From NCBI RefSeq assembly GCF_000169175.1, contig NZ_AAWS01000003.1, positions 1 through 64,000 of the forward strand: DNA of 64,000 nucleotides, given 5' to 3'. Source of the DNA: Microscilla marina ATCC 23134. Lineage in GTDB: Bacteria > Bacteroidota > Bacteroidia > Cytophagales > Microscillaceae. The position numbers were made by a program, and so were the translations under genes. Below are positions 32,940 through 41,474 of the stretch, piece by piece. The notes below the pieces were generated by a model that ran no database searches, had not been told where the DNA came from, and worked only from the letters and a program-made list of their open reading frames with translations. The stretch's first letter is position 1; the number at the start of each line of letters is the position of its first letter.

Positions 32940-34256
32940 CTATTGCACTGCTGTACTATCTGTTACCAAAAATAAGTCTTTTTGTGGCCATTGTTTAATG
33001 GTTTTTATTCCTCGTCTCATGAGCCCCTCCAGTTCATAGCTAAATCCTGGACCTCTCCAGGTGCTGGTATTAGTAACAATGGCATAGCTTATGCCGTCTT
33101 GCCTGCGTTTTACTACAATGCCAGTGCCGGCAAGACTTCCGGTGCGCCACCATCTTTGGGCATTGCAGGCTTTCCAACCTAACACCTTTTTTTCGCTGCT
33201 ATCGCGTGGGGTGGTCATTGCCCTGATACTTTCTGGGGTTAAAAAATCGGGTAATGTGCTGAACCCATCAATTGCTGTTACCAAACGCAACAAGTCAGTG
33301 GGGGTAGCCAGCCAGCCTCCTGCCGGACCCAGTGCCTCTATATTGGTGGCATCATAGGTGCGGGCTACCGAATCGCCCGTATTGTAACACGAGAGTTTTT
33401 TTTCTGCGTTGGCATGCTCATAATACCTTACTTCGGTAAAAGCTTGGTCTTGCATTCTATTTTTGCTCAAACGCATTCGTTCAATGCCCAAAGGTTTCAA
33501 TATTTGTTGTACATATTTTTCATAGGGCATTCCTGCGGCTTTTTCTACTACTTTGCCCAGTACACAATACCCAAAGTTAGAATAGTCGTAAAACTTGCCA
33601 GGCTCAAAGGCTACCTCTTGGGTAAGCATAAACTTGAGGGTAGTTTCAAAGCTTGGGGGCGACTTTACCTGCATACGTTTGGCTACAGCCAAAGGAACAA
33701 ACATAGGGTCGGTACGATAAACATTGCGCCAGCCACCTGTATGGGTAAGCAAATGTTCTACTTTGATTTTGAGTAGGCGAGGGTTGTTATAGTGCAAATA
33801 AGCAGTATCATTTAAAATGCCTTTTTTGCCAAAAACTGCCTGATCAAGCCTGATTTTTTTAGCTTCTACCAGTTTCATAATGGCCACTGCTGTGACAAGC
33901 TTTGATACGCTTGCGGTGCGAAATAAATGATAGGGGGCTGTTTTTTCGTGGTTGATGGTGTCTGCTTCGCCATATGCTTTGGCATACAGCAACTTACCGT
34001 CTTTTACGATGCCCAGCGAAAGCCCTTGCACATCCCAATAATGCATAAACCGATGGATCAAAGTATCAAACTTCACCGTTTCGTTATAGTTTGAATGGTG
34101 ATTTCTTAAAGGAAAGTCAATGGTAGGTTTGGTAGGCTGGGCAGCTACTTCTTTGTCTAAACTTACTTCGCGTACCTTTTCACTCTTCACTCCACAGCTA
34201 CTTAACCAGCTCGTAAGGACAACTCCCCCAAAATAAATCCAGAAATTTTTTAACAT
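32940..34256 (-). CDS. Serine beta-lactamase-like hydrolase, lipoprotein
   Basis: A 438-residue lipoprotein (leader ending LSSC, Cys21). Class-C beta-lactamase/esterase fold: TASVSKL holds the SxxK motif (Ser116, Lys119), FYDYSNFGYCVLG the YxN motif, HLLTHTGGWRN the conserved loop, and a C-terminal WRTGSLAGTG region stands in for the KTG box. Likely a periplasmic or surface peptidase/esterase, not necessarily a resistance enzyme. Monocistronic by its surroundings. Confidence 0.9.
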   Translation of the reverse strand: MLKNFWIYFGGVVLTSWLSSCGVKSEKVREVSLDKEVAAQPTKPTIDFPLRNHHSNYNETVKFDTLIHRFMHYWDVQGLSLGIVKDGKLLYAKAYGEADTINHEKTAPYHLFRTASVSKLVTAVAIMKLVEAKKIRLDQAVFGKKGILNDTAYLHYNNPRLLKIKVEHLLTHTGGWRNVYRTDPMFVPLAVAKRMQVKSPPSFETTLKFMLTQEVAFEPGKFYDYSNFGYCVLGKVVEKAAGMPYEKYVQQILKPLGIERMRLSKNRMQDQAFTEVRYYEHANAEKKLSCYNTGDSVARTYDATNIEALGPAGGWLATPTDLLRLVTAIDGFSTLPDFLTPESIRAMTTPRDSSEKKVLGWKACNAQRWWRTGSLAGTGIVVKRRQDGISYAIVTNTSTWRGPGFSYELEGLMRRGIKTIKQWPQKDLFLVTDSTAVQ

Positions 34257-34703
34257 AATTGCGATTTGAATATAATAAGACTACAATGCTACAAAAAAAT
34301 ATGAATACAAGCCCATTCTTTTTTGCAAGTAGTGGCAGATAATTAAATTGGCAGTATAAATTTAATAGCCTATAGCCCCAACGAGGTTCTAGGGACTAGT
34401 ACCTTATCCTCTAAGTAAATGCACTATTTATTTTGGATGAGATTTGTTCTCTGACGAACTTCAAAAATTGAGCATAGCCATAGCTACGCGATATTTTTTA
34501 AGTAAAGTCAGGGTGCGAATATCGCCGAAATAATGTATCAGGTATTTAGAGGTTGAGGTACTAGGTATACCCTGTTCCCTAAGTAACTACACTTTTCTAT
34601 CACGTTAATTTTTAGTGACTTATAAAAACCGTAGTTAAATTAAAAGGATTCGAGCCACTTGTTTATGTATAATAGTAGCACTTTTATAACCTAAACTACA
34701 CTT
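34257..34703. other. Divergent intergenic region with dispersed repeat
   Basis: Holds the 47-bp repeat at 34395-34441 and, to its right (34441-34530), words such as GATTTGTTCTCTGACGAACT and GTGCGAATATCGCCG that resemble 43360-43445. No ORF. The promoters of the flanking divergent genes must lie here, but no good consensus was seen. Confidence 0.5.
34395..34441 (-). repeat. 47-bp dispersed repeat, copy 2
   Basis: Reverse complement of 11284-11330 with one mismatch. Here it is wholly intergenic, unlike copy 1, which overlaps the end of the TPR gene. Confidence 0.85.
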
Positions 34704-35912
34704 ATGAAAACAAAAAAAACAATATTTATTGTATGCCTGACGGCTATATTTTCTTGGCTGGTGATAGGCTGCGGAGAAAAAAAAGAACAATCTGCCAGTG
34801 ATCGGGCACAAGAATTTTCCAATCGTTTGATCAAGGTAATAAACGAGTTTGAAAATGAACGTACCCAAGCTTTAGAGGTGATCACGATCTCGAACGCCAG
34901 GATGGGAAAAGATATGTCTAGTAGCAATATGTCTGCTAAAAAGAAAGCCGATAACTATGAGAGAGATTGGAAAAAAATCGCAGTAAGCGTTAAAGCAATG
35001 GAGGCAAAGTTTAATGCCATTGAGCAAAGCTCAAAAGCTTATTTTAACCAACTGTACAGTATCAATGAAAGCATTAGCAGCGACGATTTGCGTAAAAAAG
35101 AGTTTAGCAAAAATACGGCGTTGAAAAAAAACTGGGATAAAGTATACCAGAAAGCCCAACAAGATATGCGGAACATAAAAACTGTGTTAGAAGAGGGTAA
35201 TGATTTGCATAAGGTGTTGATTTCCAGTGTTATGAGGTCAAAGATTACTGATAATGTTAGCCAAATGCACAATATATCGAGCCGGGCGCGCAAAGTAGTG
35301 AAAGAGCTGAGCAGTTTTTCGGTAGAGAGCAAAAAGATACTACAGGGTGGTTTTACTAGCTACCGCACCCCAAAAAACAAGGCAACGGAATCAACTAATC
35401 AGCATCGTAAAAACCAGGAGACATCAGGTGAGCAACCCGACCCTACCCCCAAGGTAAACAATGATGCCCCGTTGATCGAAGTATTGAGTAACGAAATCAA
35501 TGCTTCGAGTTATTTATCTACTGATGGTTTTGTATATAAACCTGCCAACGTAAATGATAATGACCTGAAAACCTGGTGGTCGCCCAAGCGTGATGATTTT
35601 TCAACTAATTGGTTACAAGTCATTTTTGACTCCGCAGAGCCTATCAGGGCTATTGAAGTACACGGAGGTTCTCATTACCCTGATTACCCAAAGCATGGCG
35701 ATATTTTTAGGATGAATCATCGGGTAAAAACTGCCACACTTGAGTTTTCTGACGGAAGCAAAGAAACCATTCGCCTCAAAGACATAGATGCAGTGCAAGA
35801 GTTTCAATTTCGCCCGCGTAATACCCGCTACATTATACTTAAAGTCAAAACCTGGTACCCTTCCGAAAGATGGAAAGACATCTGTGTATCACATTTCAAG
35901 GCATTTAAATAA
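34704..35912 (+). CDS. Coiled-coil lipoprotein with NADase-type glycan-binding (discoidin-like) domain
   Basis: A 402-residue lipoprotein (leader ending VIGC, Cys23). Residues about 30-215 are a long helical/coiled-coil region recalling DUF2959-type proteins; about 215-255 is a polar linker; residues about 260-402 form a beta-sandwich of the kind attached to NAD glycohydrolases (ASSYLSTDGFVYKPANVNDN, DLKTWWSPKRDDFSTNWLQV, IRAIEVHGGSHYPDYPKHGD, RYIILKVKTWYPSERWKDIC). Expected role: surface binding of carbohydrate or wall polymer. Stop and next start overlap (TAATG), so the alpha/beta hydrolase lipoprotein is translated with it. Confidence 0.78.
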   Translation: MKTKKTIFIVCLTAIFSWLVIGCGEKKEQSASDRAQEFSNRLIKVINEFENERTQALEVITISNARMGKDMSSSNMSAKKKADNYERDWKKIAVSVKAMEAKFNAIEQSSKAYFNQLYSINESISSDDLRKKEFSKNTALKKNWDKVYQKAQQDMRNIKTVLEEGNDLHKVLISSVMRSKITDNVSQMHNISSRARKVVKELSSFSVESKKILQGGFTSYRTPKNKATESTNQHRKNQETSGEQPDPTPKVNNDAPLIEVLSNEINASSYLSTDGFVYKPANVNDNDLKTWWSPKRDDFSTNWLQVIFDSAEPIRAIEVHGGSHYPDYPKHGDIFRMNHRVKTATLEFSDGSKETIRLKDIDAVQEFQFRPRNTRYIILKVKTWYPSERWKDICVSHFKAFK

Positions 35913-36826
35913 TGAGTATCTCAGGTAGAATGATATGGTGGGGGTGGTATTGCCTATGGGGAGTGGTGGTGGTGGGGTGCAATCGCCCACAGGCAAAAAA
36001 TGGCCAAAAAACGCAAGATTCTGTTACTGTATCTACATTAGCCGACTCTGTTGAGGTAAAACCACCCACTTGCGACTCTTTGCGGCGAATGCAAACCATC
36101 AAAGTAGCGGGACATTTGGTAGACATTGCCGTACCTCAGGATTCGACAAACATAAAAGCCAACTTATTGGTATTGCAAGGCTGGAACTTCCCTAAAGACG
36201 ATTGGTGTAAGAAATCGTCCTTGTGTAAAAAAGCCCTGTCGCAAGGCTATCGGTTGATTATGCCCGAAATGGGCAAAAGCACTTATTCTTCCAAACTATA
36301 CCCGGAAACTCTCAAACAATGGCGCAAGTACCCTACCCTTAAGTGGGTAACTGATTCGTTGATTCCTTATTTGCAACAACGATATTGTATCATGACGCCC
36401 CATCAGGCAAACTTTGTGGTAGGGCTTTCTACTGGAGCAAGGGGGGCTGGGTTGGTAGTACTCAATCTACCTGGTTTGTTTAAGGCCGTTGCTGCTCTTT
36501 CCGGAGACTTTGACCAAAGAAAAATACCCTACGATCGTATTATGACTGGGTTTTATGGCAGTATTGCTACTTTTCCGAAGCGCTGGGCAGGGGAAGATAA
36601 TATGGTGGTAAATATTCAAAAATTTAAAACGCCATTTTACCTGGGGCACGGCAAGTTAGACCGCGTATGCCCCCCTGCCCAAACTCAGTTATTTTACCAA
36701 ACACTTAAGAAAGCTCACCCTCGGCTCAAAGTAGTGTTAAGTATGCCAACGTGGGCAGCTCATAACTACAGGTATTGGGACTATGAAGTAGATAAGTTTC
36801 TGAAGTTTTTTGAGGCTTATAGGTGA
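35912..36826 (+). CDS. Alpha/beta hydrolase lipoprotein
   Basis: A 304-residue lipoprotein (leader ending VVGC, Cys23). Core alpha/beta hydrolase: LLVLQGWNFPKDDW, nucleophile elbow VVGLSTGARG with Ser173, YLGHGKLDRVCPP giving the likely Asp, and AAHNYRYW the likely His. Resembles esterase-D/feruloyl-esterase-like enzymes; substrate unknown. Its ATG overlaps the TAA of the upstream glycan-binding lipoprotein by one base, so both likely act together in the envelope, binder and esterase. Followed by a strong terminator. Confidence 0.85.
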   Translation: MSISGRMIWWGWYCLWGVVVVGCNRPQAKNGQKTQDSVTVSTLADSVEVKPPTCDSLRRMQTIKVAGHLVDIAVPQDSTNIKANLLVLQGWNFPKDDWCKKSSLCKKALSQGYRLIMPEMGKSTYSSKLYPETLKQWRKYPTLKWVTDSLIPYLQQRYCIMTPHQANFVVGLSTGARGAGLVVLNLPGLFKAVAALSGDFDQRKIPYDRIMTGFYGSIATFPKRWAGEDNMVVNIQKFKTPFYLGHGKLDRVCPPAQTQLFYQTLKKAHPRLKVVLSMPTWAAHNYRYWDYEVDKFLKFFEAYR

Positions 36827-36837
36827 ATTGCTCCAGC

Positions 36838-36871
36838 AAAAAAAGCTGCTTGTGTTTGAGCAGCTTTTTTT
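36838..36871 (+). terminator. Strong intrinsic terminator
   Basis: AAAAAAAGCTGCT pairs perfectly with AGCAGCTTTTTTT (13 bp, 8-nt loop), 12 bp after the hydrolase stop. Confidence 0.95.
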
Positions 36872-36884
36872 GTTGTTGGTACTT

Positions 36885-37106
36885 ACAATAGTCCATAGTA
36901 TTTAGTCGATAGTCGATAGCTGATTCGAGTAAATGTTTACCTTGTTAAATGCTGTAAACCAGTATTTTATATTAAGATTGCTTACTCAATTTATTTTTAA
37001 AAGTGTGTCGGTTTTACGCCCAAACACCCAATTAAATAGTTTTTAAATTCGTAAATAACTGAGAACCAGCAAACAACTTTGACTAAAATCACTGCGGAGT
37101 ATTGTA
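36885..37106 (-). repeat. 222-bp dispersed repeat, copy 2 (inverted)
   Basis: Reverse complement of 6146-6367, about 94% identical over its whole length without gaps. It lies between the terminator above and the end of the MFS gene. Confidence 0.9.
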
Positions 37107-37122
37107 CTTAAACAAGCTTTTA

Positions 37123-38337
37123 TTATGCTTCAGCTTTTTTACTAAGTACAATGCCATGCAGCAATAAACCAATTGCCAAAACAAGCATGATGATACCATA
37201 CGTCAAAAATGCAGAAGAAACATCCATAAACTTAAGCGCAACACTGGTAATATTGGGCGAAACAAAAATAGCGAAGAACAATAAACTGGTAAATATACCC
37301 ATGAAACGCCCAACCAAGGCAAGGGGCACTAAACTCATAATCCACAGGCTGGTATTGGTGCCATTGAGCCCATAACCCAAACCTGCCAAACCTACTCCTA
37401 TCAAAAACACAGGGTAGGTGTTGGCTTGATTGATAGTGATGAATCCGATACCTATCACAATAAATACCAATGCATAAATCAATTGGTAATGCAGCCTTTG
37501 TTTAATGGGCGTATACAAAAACATAGAGCTGGCCGCACCAGAAGCCAAAAATACCGCAAAGCCAGTCACGATATAGTAAATATCTGTGCTAAACCTTGCC
37601 ACAATGATGTCGGGTAATTTGATAAAAGTTAAACTTACCAGTGTAACCGCCACAAAAGAAATAGTATAGACCAATATCACCAGTGCTTTGGGGTAAGAGG
37701 TGGTAGAGAGGTTATCTGACGCTACTGTGGTGGTAGCTGTTGGATCGCTGGGAGGGGGACTGCCAACTGGTTTTTTGTCATGAAGCGATATGATTGCCAA
37801 TGGAATAAGTAAAAAAGCTACCCCATACATCGCAAAAGGGTGGTGCCAGCTTTTGGCAGCCAATGGAGCTACTACATACAAAAAAGCCACGCTTGCCCAC
37901 AAACTAAAGCCATTGATAAACCCCATAAACCTGCTGCGGGCTTCTCCCTCAAAATAATCGGCAACAAAGGTAAACAAAATGGTCATGATGCCCGCAATAG
38001 ACAAGCCTATAAGGGCGCGCGATACTATGAGCAAGTAAATATTGTTGAGGTACAGCCCCGATGTGCCTGCCAACCCATATAAAGCAAAGGCAGCAATGAG
38101 TAACTTTTTTTTGCTAAATCTTTCGATGAGTAAGCCCACTATGGTGGCTCCTATAGCAATAAACAACGCATTGAACACCAATACATAGTTTACCAATAGC
38201 TTTATATTAGGTACTTGTGCAAAGCTTTTGGCGATAGCGGGTTGCAGTGGCATTACTACTGCGTCACCCATTGACACTAAAGTGCCCCCTATAAGTAGGG
38301 TAATTTTAATCAGCGGATTTACTTTTGGTTGAGTCAT
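37123..38337 (-). CDS. Major facilitator superfamily transporter
   Basis: A 404-residue inner-membrane protein with about twelve hydrophobic segments. Features of drug/sugar MFS carriers: GATIVGLLIERFSKKKLLIA (loop 2-3 GxxxDRxxRR-like motif), YGLAGTSGLYL, and a polar central loop with a Pro/Ser/Thr-rich stretch (VGSPPPSDPTATTT) at about residue 190. Substrate cannot be assigned. The gene stands between the 222-bp repeat and the IS605-type element. Confidence 0.9.
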   Translation of the reverse strand: MTQPKVNPLIKITLLIGGTLVSMGDAVVMPLQPAIAKSFAQVPNIKLLVNYVLVFNALFIAIGATIVGLLIERFSKKKLLIAAFALYGLAGTSGLYLNNIYLLIVSRALIGLSIAGIMTILFTFVADYFEGEARSRFMGFINGFSLWASVAFLYVVAPLAAKSWHHPFAMYGVAFLLIPLAIISLHDKKPVGSPPPSDPTATTTVASDNLSTTSYPKALVILVYTISFVAVTLVSLTFIKLPDIIVARFSTDIYYIVTGFAVFLASGAASSMFLYTPIKQRLHYQLIYALVFIVIGIGFITINQANTYPVFLIGVGLAGLGYGLNGTNTSLWIMSLVPLALVGRFMGIFTSLLFFAIFVSPNITSVALKFMDVSSAFLTYGIIMLVLAIGLLLHGIVLSKKAEA

Positions 38338-38493
38338 ATCAGAAGGAAGTTAGGTATACTTGCATAATATCCTTTTTTGTGGGCATAAATGGCGCCATGA
38401 TGAAAAAAATCACGACTTTACGATAAATATTATTTGAAAGCCCACTGTCTTTAGTAGTGGGATGAAAAATAGTTGCCGAATGGCAAATGATGT

Positions 38494-38878
38494 TCACACC
38501 TTTTTTTGGTTTTCAATATATTTTTTGATGTTTTTTTCTGAAATATGCCCTACCGATTCCACATAATATGATCTAGTCCAAAGTGTTGGAAGTCTACTTT
38601 TTAGTTGGGGAAATTCTTGCCTCAAATGGCGACTAGTGTAGCCCTTAAGTTGCCCAATAATGAAGTGAGGAGCATCTATCGGCTTTGCTTTGATGAAAAG
38701 ATGCACCTGGTATTGTTTCTATTTCAATGCCCAAATCTTTAGCCTTTGAAAGCAAAAGTTCTTTGAGCCTTTTTTGTATTTCCTGAGTCAGGACTTTCCT
38801 GCGATATTTTGGACACCAAATGATATGATAGCCAAGTTTGTAGACACTAGTTTTAGAGCTTTTCCAGCGTTTTTCCAT
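38494..38878 (-). pseudogene. tnpA: IS200/IS605 TnpA transposase, frameshifted
   Basis: Two frames make up one Y1 transposase: residues 1-57 (KLGYHIIWCPKYRRKVLT to IEIETIP) in the frame from 38878, and the rest (VHLFIKAKPIDAPHFIIGQL to KYIENQKKV) in the frame ending 38494. Between them, near 38707, the expected PDHVHLF is reduced: about 5 nt are missing, removing Asp and the first His of the HUH motif and shifting the frame. The Tyr-bearing C-terminal helix (KKYIENQ) is kept. It cannot make active transposase as it stands. Confidence 0.9.
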
Positions 38879-38935
38879 GGCTTAAATATAGTATTTAATT
38901 GTCAGATAAATAATATTTCCTTCGTATATTGCATT

Positions 38936-40072
38936 ATGCTCCAAGTAGTGAAGACATACAAATACAAGCTCCGAAATTTGTCGGCTACCCAAACTCAAAA
39001 ACTGAGTAGCTGGGTGGGTGCTTGTCGGTTTGTGTACAACCTCGCTTTGGAGACCAAACAATACGCCTACAAAGCCTACGGGGTTAACTTGTCTCGCTTT
39101 GATTTGGATAAGGAGCTCAAAACCCTCAAGGATGTTGAATGGATCAAAGATGTTCCATCACAGAGTCTTCAGGATGTGCTCCAAAGGCTTGAGAAAGCCT
39201 ATCAATCTTTCTTTAAGGGTGGTGGCTTTCCCAAATGGGCGAAAAAAGGCAAATACAATTCTATCACTCTAAAGTCAGTCACTCGTGACAACTGTGGGGC
39301 AGGTCGTTTTGTTCTTCCAAAACTAGGCGAGGTCAAAACCTTCTACTCACGAGAAATCCCCAAAGAAGCCAAACTTAAGCGAGCAACCATCATCAAAGAA
39401 TCGGATGGTTTCTATATTTCTATTATGTTCTCAACGATCACCCAACCACTTCCGAGCAATAACCAAACTGTGGGATTGGATTGGGGGATAGAACATTTTC
39501 TAACAACCTCAGATGGCGAACACATTGCCAATCCGCGCCTTTTTCAGCACTACCAAAAAAAGCTCAGGATTGAACAACGAAGCCTTTCCCGCAAAAAGAA
39601 AGGAGGGAGCAACTTCAAGAAGCAAGCCCGAAAACTTGTCAAACTTCAGGCTAAAATTGCCCGTATTCGCAACGATTTTCAACACAAAGTCAGCAAAAGC
39701 TTAATTCTCAAATATGGCTCTATTGCGGTTGAAAACCTCAAAGTTCGCAATATGACTGGTAGCGCCAAAGGAACCACTGAAGCACTTGGAAAGAATGTCA
39801 AAGCCAAATCAGGTCTTAATCGCTCTATTCTGGACACGGCGCCTTCTATGTTTTTGGATAAGCTGGAGTACAAATCGAAATGGCACGAACGAACTTTTGT
39901 CAAGGTAAACCCAAAGCGTACTTCCCAGGTATGCTCTGAATGTGGGCACAAAGACAAAGAAAGCAGGAAAACACAAGCCAAATTTGTGTGTACATCTTGT
40001 GGTACAAAACTAAACGCAGACATCAATGCTGCAAAAAATATGGAGGCAAGGGCTTTTGCCTCCATCCGCTAA
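38936..40072 (+). CDS. tnpB: TnpB RNA-guided nuclease
   Basis: A 378-residue TnpB of normal length. Start at ATG 38936 (MLQVVKTYKYKL), 58 bp from the divergent tnpA start; a longer frame from 38774 only reads antisense through tnpA. RuvC motifs: GLDWGI (Asp182), VENLKVRNM (Glu266), NADINAAKN (Asp362); zinc finger CSECGH...CTSCG (Cys333, 336, 352, 355). TnpB uses a guide RNA from the right end of the element to cut DNA. The guide portion would be read from 40136 rightwards, i.e. antisense to the 3' end of the adjoining hydrolase gene. All catalytic residues are present, so it may be active although tnpA is dead. Confidence 0.95.
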   Translation: MLQVVKTYKYKLRNLSATQTQKLSSWVGACRFVYNLALETKQYAYKAYGVNLSRFDLDKELKTLKDVEWIKDVPSQSLQDVLQRLEKAYQSFFKGGGFPKWAKKGKYNSITLKSVTRDNCGAGRFVLPKLGEVKTFYSREIPKEAKLKRATIIKESDGFYISIMFSTITQPLPSNNQTVGLDWGIEHFLTTSDGEHIANPRLFQHYQKKLRIEQRSLSRKKKGGSNFKKQARKLVKLQAKIARIRNDFQHKVSKSLILKYGSIAVENLKVRNMTGSAKGTTEALGKNVKAKSGLNRSILDTAPSMFLDKLEYKSKWHERTFVKVNPKRTSQVCSECGHKDKESRKTQAKFVCTSCGTKLNADINAAKNMEARAFASIR

Positions 40073-40131
40073 CGTGAACCATTGGGTTGTGCGTTGGATG
40101 AGAATCCCCTTTGCTTTAGCTTGGGGAGTAG

Positions 40132-41310
40132 TCAATCTAAAGATTTGATCACCTTTTTTACCATTTCTCCCACTTTGGAAGGCGCAAGCCAACGTGTTAC
40201 AATTACCAGGTTGTGTTGTGGAGCTATCACAATAAAATTTCCTCCAAAACCGGCGGCATAATAGACTCTTTCTGACACTCCAGCCCAATGCCTTGCCCCT
40301 TGTTTGTTGAGCCACCACATGTAGCCATAGTTTACATTGGCTTTAGAGGAGGTAGTAGCAGCTTTGATCCATTGGGGCGAAAATATTTGTTTTCCGTTCC
40401 AGTTGCCATTATTCAAAAACAATAAGCCAAAGCGCGCATGATCTTCAGTATTGATAAATAAACCTCCGCCTGAGTGTCCGCCACCGCTTACTGATTGCAC
40501 CTTGGTACCATCTACGTTTACCCACGAATTGTCATAGCCAAACCAACGCCAGGTAGTTGAAGCGCCTATCTTATCCATGACCTTTTCTTTCAGTACCTGG
40601 GGCAGGGGCTTGCGCCAAACCTGAAGCAACGAATAAGCCAGCAGATTTACCCTTACATCGTTGTATTTAAAGTGAGTGCCAGGTTCGTGCAGTTTACGTC
40701 TTTGCCATTCATCTATGTTCCCAGTATTGGGTGGACGGTCTGCCCAGTCGTGCCCTCCCCAAAGTTGCCCATACCAGTCAGATGATTGGGTAAGCAGGTG
40801 TGCCCAGGTTATTTTGGCGTTGTGTTGTCCACTAAACTTTCCATCCCATACATATTGTCCTACCCGATCATCAAGTGAACCTATCAGTTTTTCGTCTATA
40901 GCCAGCGCTGCTACTGTAGACAAATAGCTTTTGGTTACACTAAAAGTCATGTCAACCCGCTTGGTATCGCCCCATTGGGCAATCACATAGCCATTCTTTA
41001 AGATCATACCTGTAGGAGCTCCTCGTTTTTTGACTGGTCCCAATATTTTGTGAAAAGGTTCGCGGCGAAAGCCCTTTAAGATAGCTGTGCGTAAATCACG
41101 CGATCCTGAGTATTCATTGGCTTTGGCAAAGTTTACTGCCTCTTGTAGGCGTTGCTGGTTTACTTGTAGTTGCTTAGGTGATTTGCTTTGCCAGGTAGCA
41201 CCCCTTGGCGGGAAGTAATCGCTGTTTTGGGCTGTCAAACTGCTTCCAGGCAGCCCAAGGATACAGATAAAAACAGCAATCAATAAATTTTTTTCTTGAA
41301 TTTTAGTCAT
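40132..41310 (-). CDS. Beta-lactamase-fold serine hydrolase, exported
   Basis: A 392-residue exported protein (signal peptide ending SLTAQ). Class-C beta-lactamase/6-aminohexanoate-dimer-hydrolase-like: MTFSVTKSYL with SxxK (Ser124, Lys127), HFKYNDVRVNLLAY in place of YxN, and FGGNFIVI near the end as the third box. Its stop codon TGA (40134-40132) falls within the TCAA that marks the inferred right end of the IS605-type element, so insertion may have changed or supplied the last codon and stop. Possible minus-strand -7 element at 41343-41350. Confidence 0.9.
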   Translation of the reverse strand: MTKIQEKNLLIAVFICILGLPGSSLTAQNSDYFPPRGATWQSKSPKQLQVNQQRLQEAVNFAKANEYSGSRDLRTAILKGFRREPFHKILGPVKKRGAPTGMILKNGYVIAQWGDTKRVDMTFSVTKSYLSTVAALAIDEKLIGSLDDRVGQYVWDGKFSGQHNAKITWAHLLTQSSDWYGQLWGGHDWADRPPNTGNIDEWQRRKLHEPGTHFKYNDVRVNLLAYSLLQVWRKPLPQVLKEKVMDKIGASTTWRWFGYDNSWVNVDGTKVQSVSGGGHSGGGLFINTEDHARFGLLFLNNGNWNGKQIFSPQWIKAATTSSKANVNYGYMWWLNKQGARHWAGVSERVYYAAGFGGNFIVIAPQHNLVIVTRWLAPSKVGEMVKKVIKSLD

Positions 41311-41342
41311 TGTCCTTTTAGGTTTGAATAGTTTTTATCAAT

Positions 41343-41350
41343 CAAATCTA
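41343..41350 (-). promoter_or_regulatory. Candidate -7 element for the serine hydrolase gene
   Basis: Minus-strand TAGATTTG fits TAnnTTTG, 33 bp upstream of the 41310 start; -33 box unclear. Confidence 0.35.
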
Positions 41351-41435
41351 TTCGATCATAAGTTCAATTGCTAATAACCAGTACTTTTAACAAAAGTTTA
41401 TAAATCAGGCATGAAGCAGTGCCCCAAATAATCGC

Positions 41436-41443
41436 TATTTTTG
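41436..41443 (+). promoter_or_regulatory. Candidate -7 element for bshB1
   Basis: TATTTTTG fits TAnnTTTG, 31 bp upstream of the 41475 start; no clear -33 box. Confidence 0.35.
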
Positions 41444-41474
41444 TTTTTTAAAATACATTAAATCAGACACATAT

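Larger units (their letters stand above)
38441..40135. mobile_element. IS605-type insertion element (divergent tnpA pseudogene and tnpB)
   Basis: Divergent tnpA (minus, broken) and tnpB (plus, intact) between subterminal hairpins. Left: CCCACT (38441-38446) pairs with AGTGGG (38456-38461). Right: TCCCC (40105-40109) pairs with GGGGA (40123-40127), followed by AGTAGTCAA, where TCAA resembles the right cleavage tetranucleotide of related elements. I place the right end at 40135; the left cleavage site is a few bases left of 38441 and not fixed. Such elements insert without target duplication. Confidence 0.8.

Noticed and set aside
38774-38935. N-terminal extension of tnpB
   Set aside because: This part reads antisense through the divergent tnpA; TnpB homology starts at ATG 38936.
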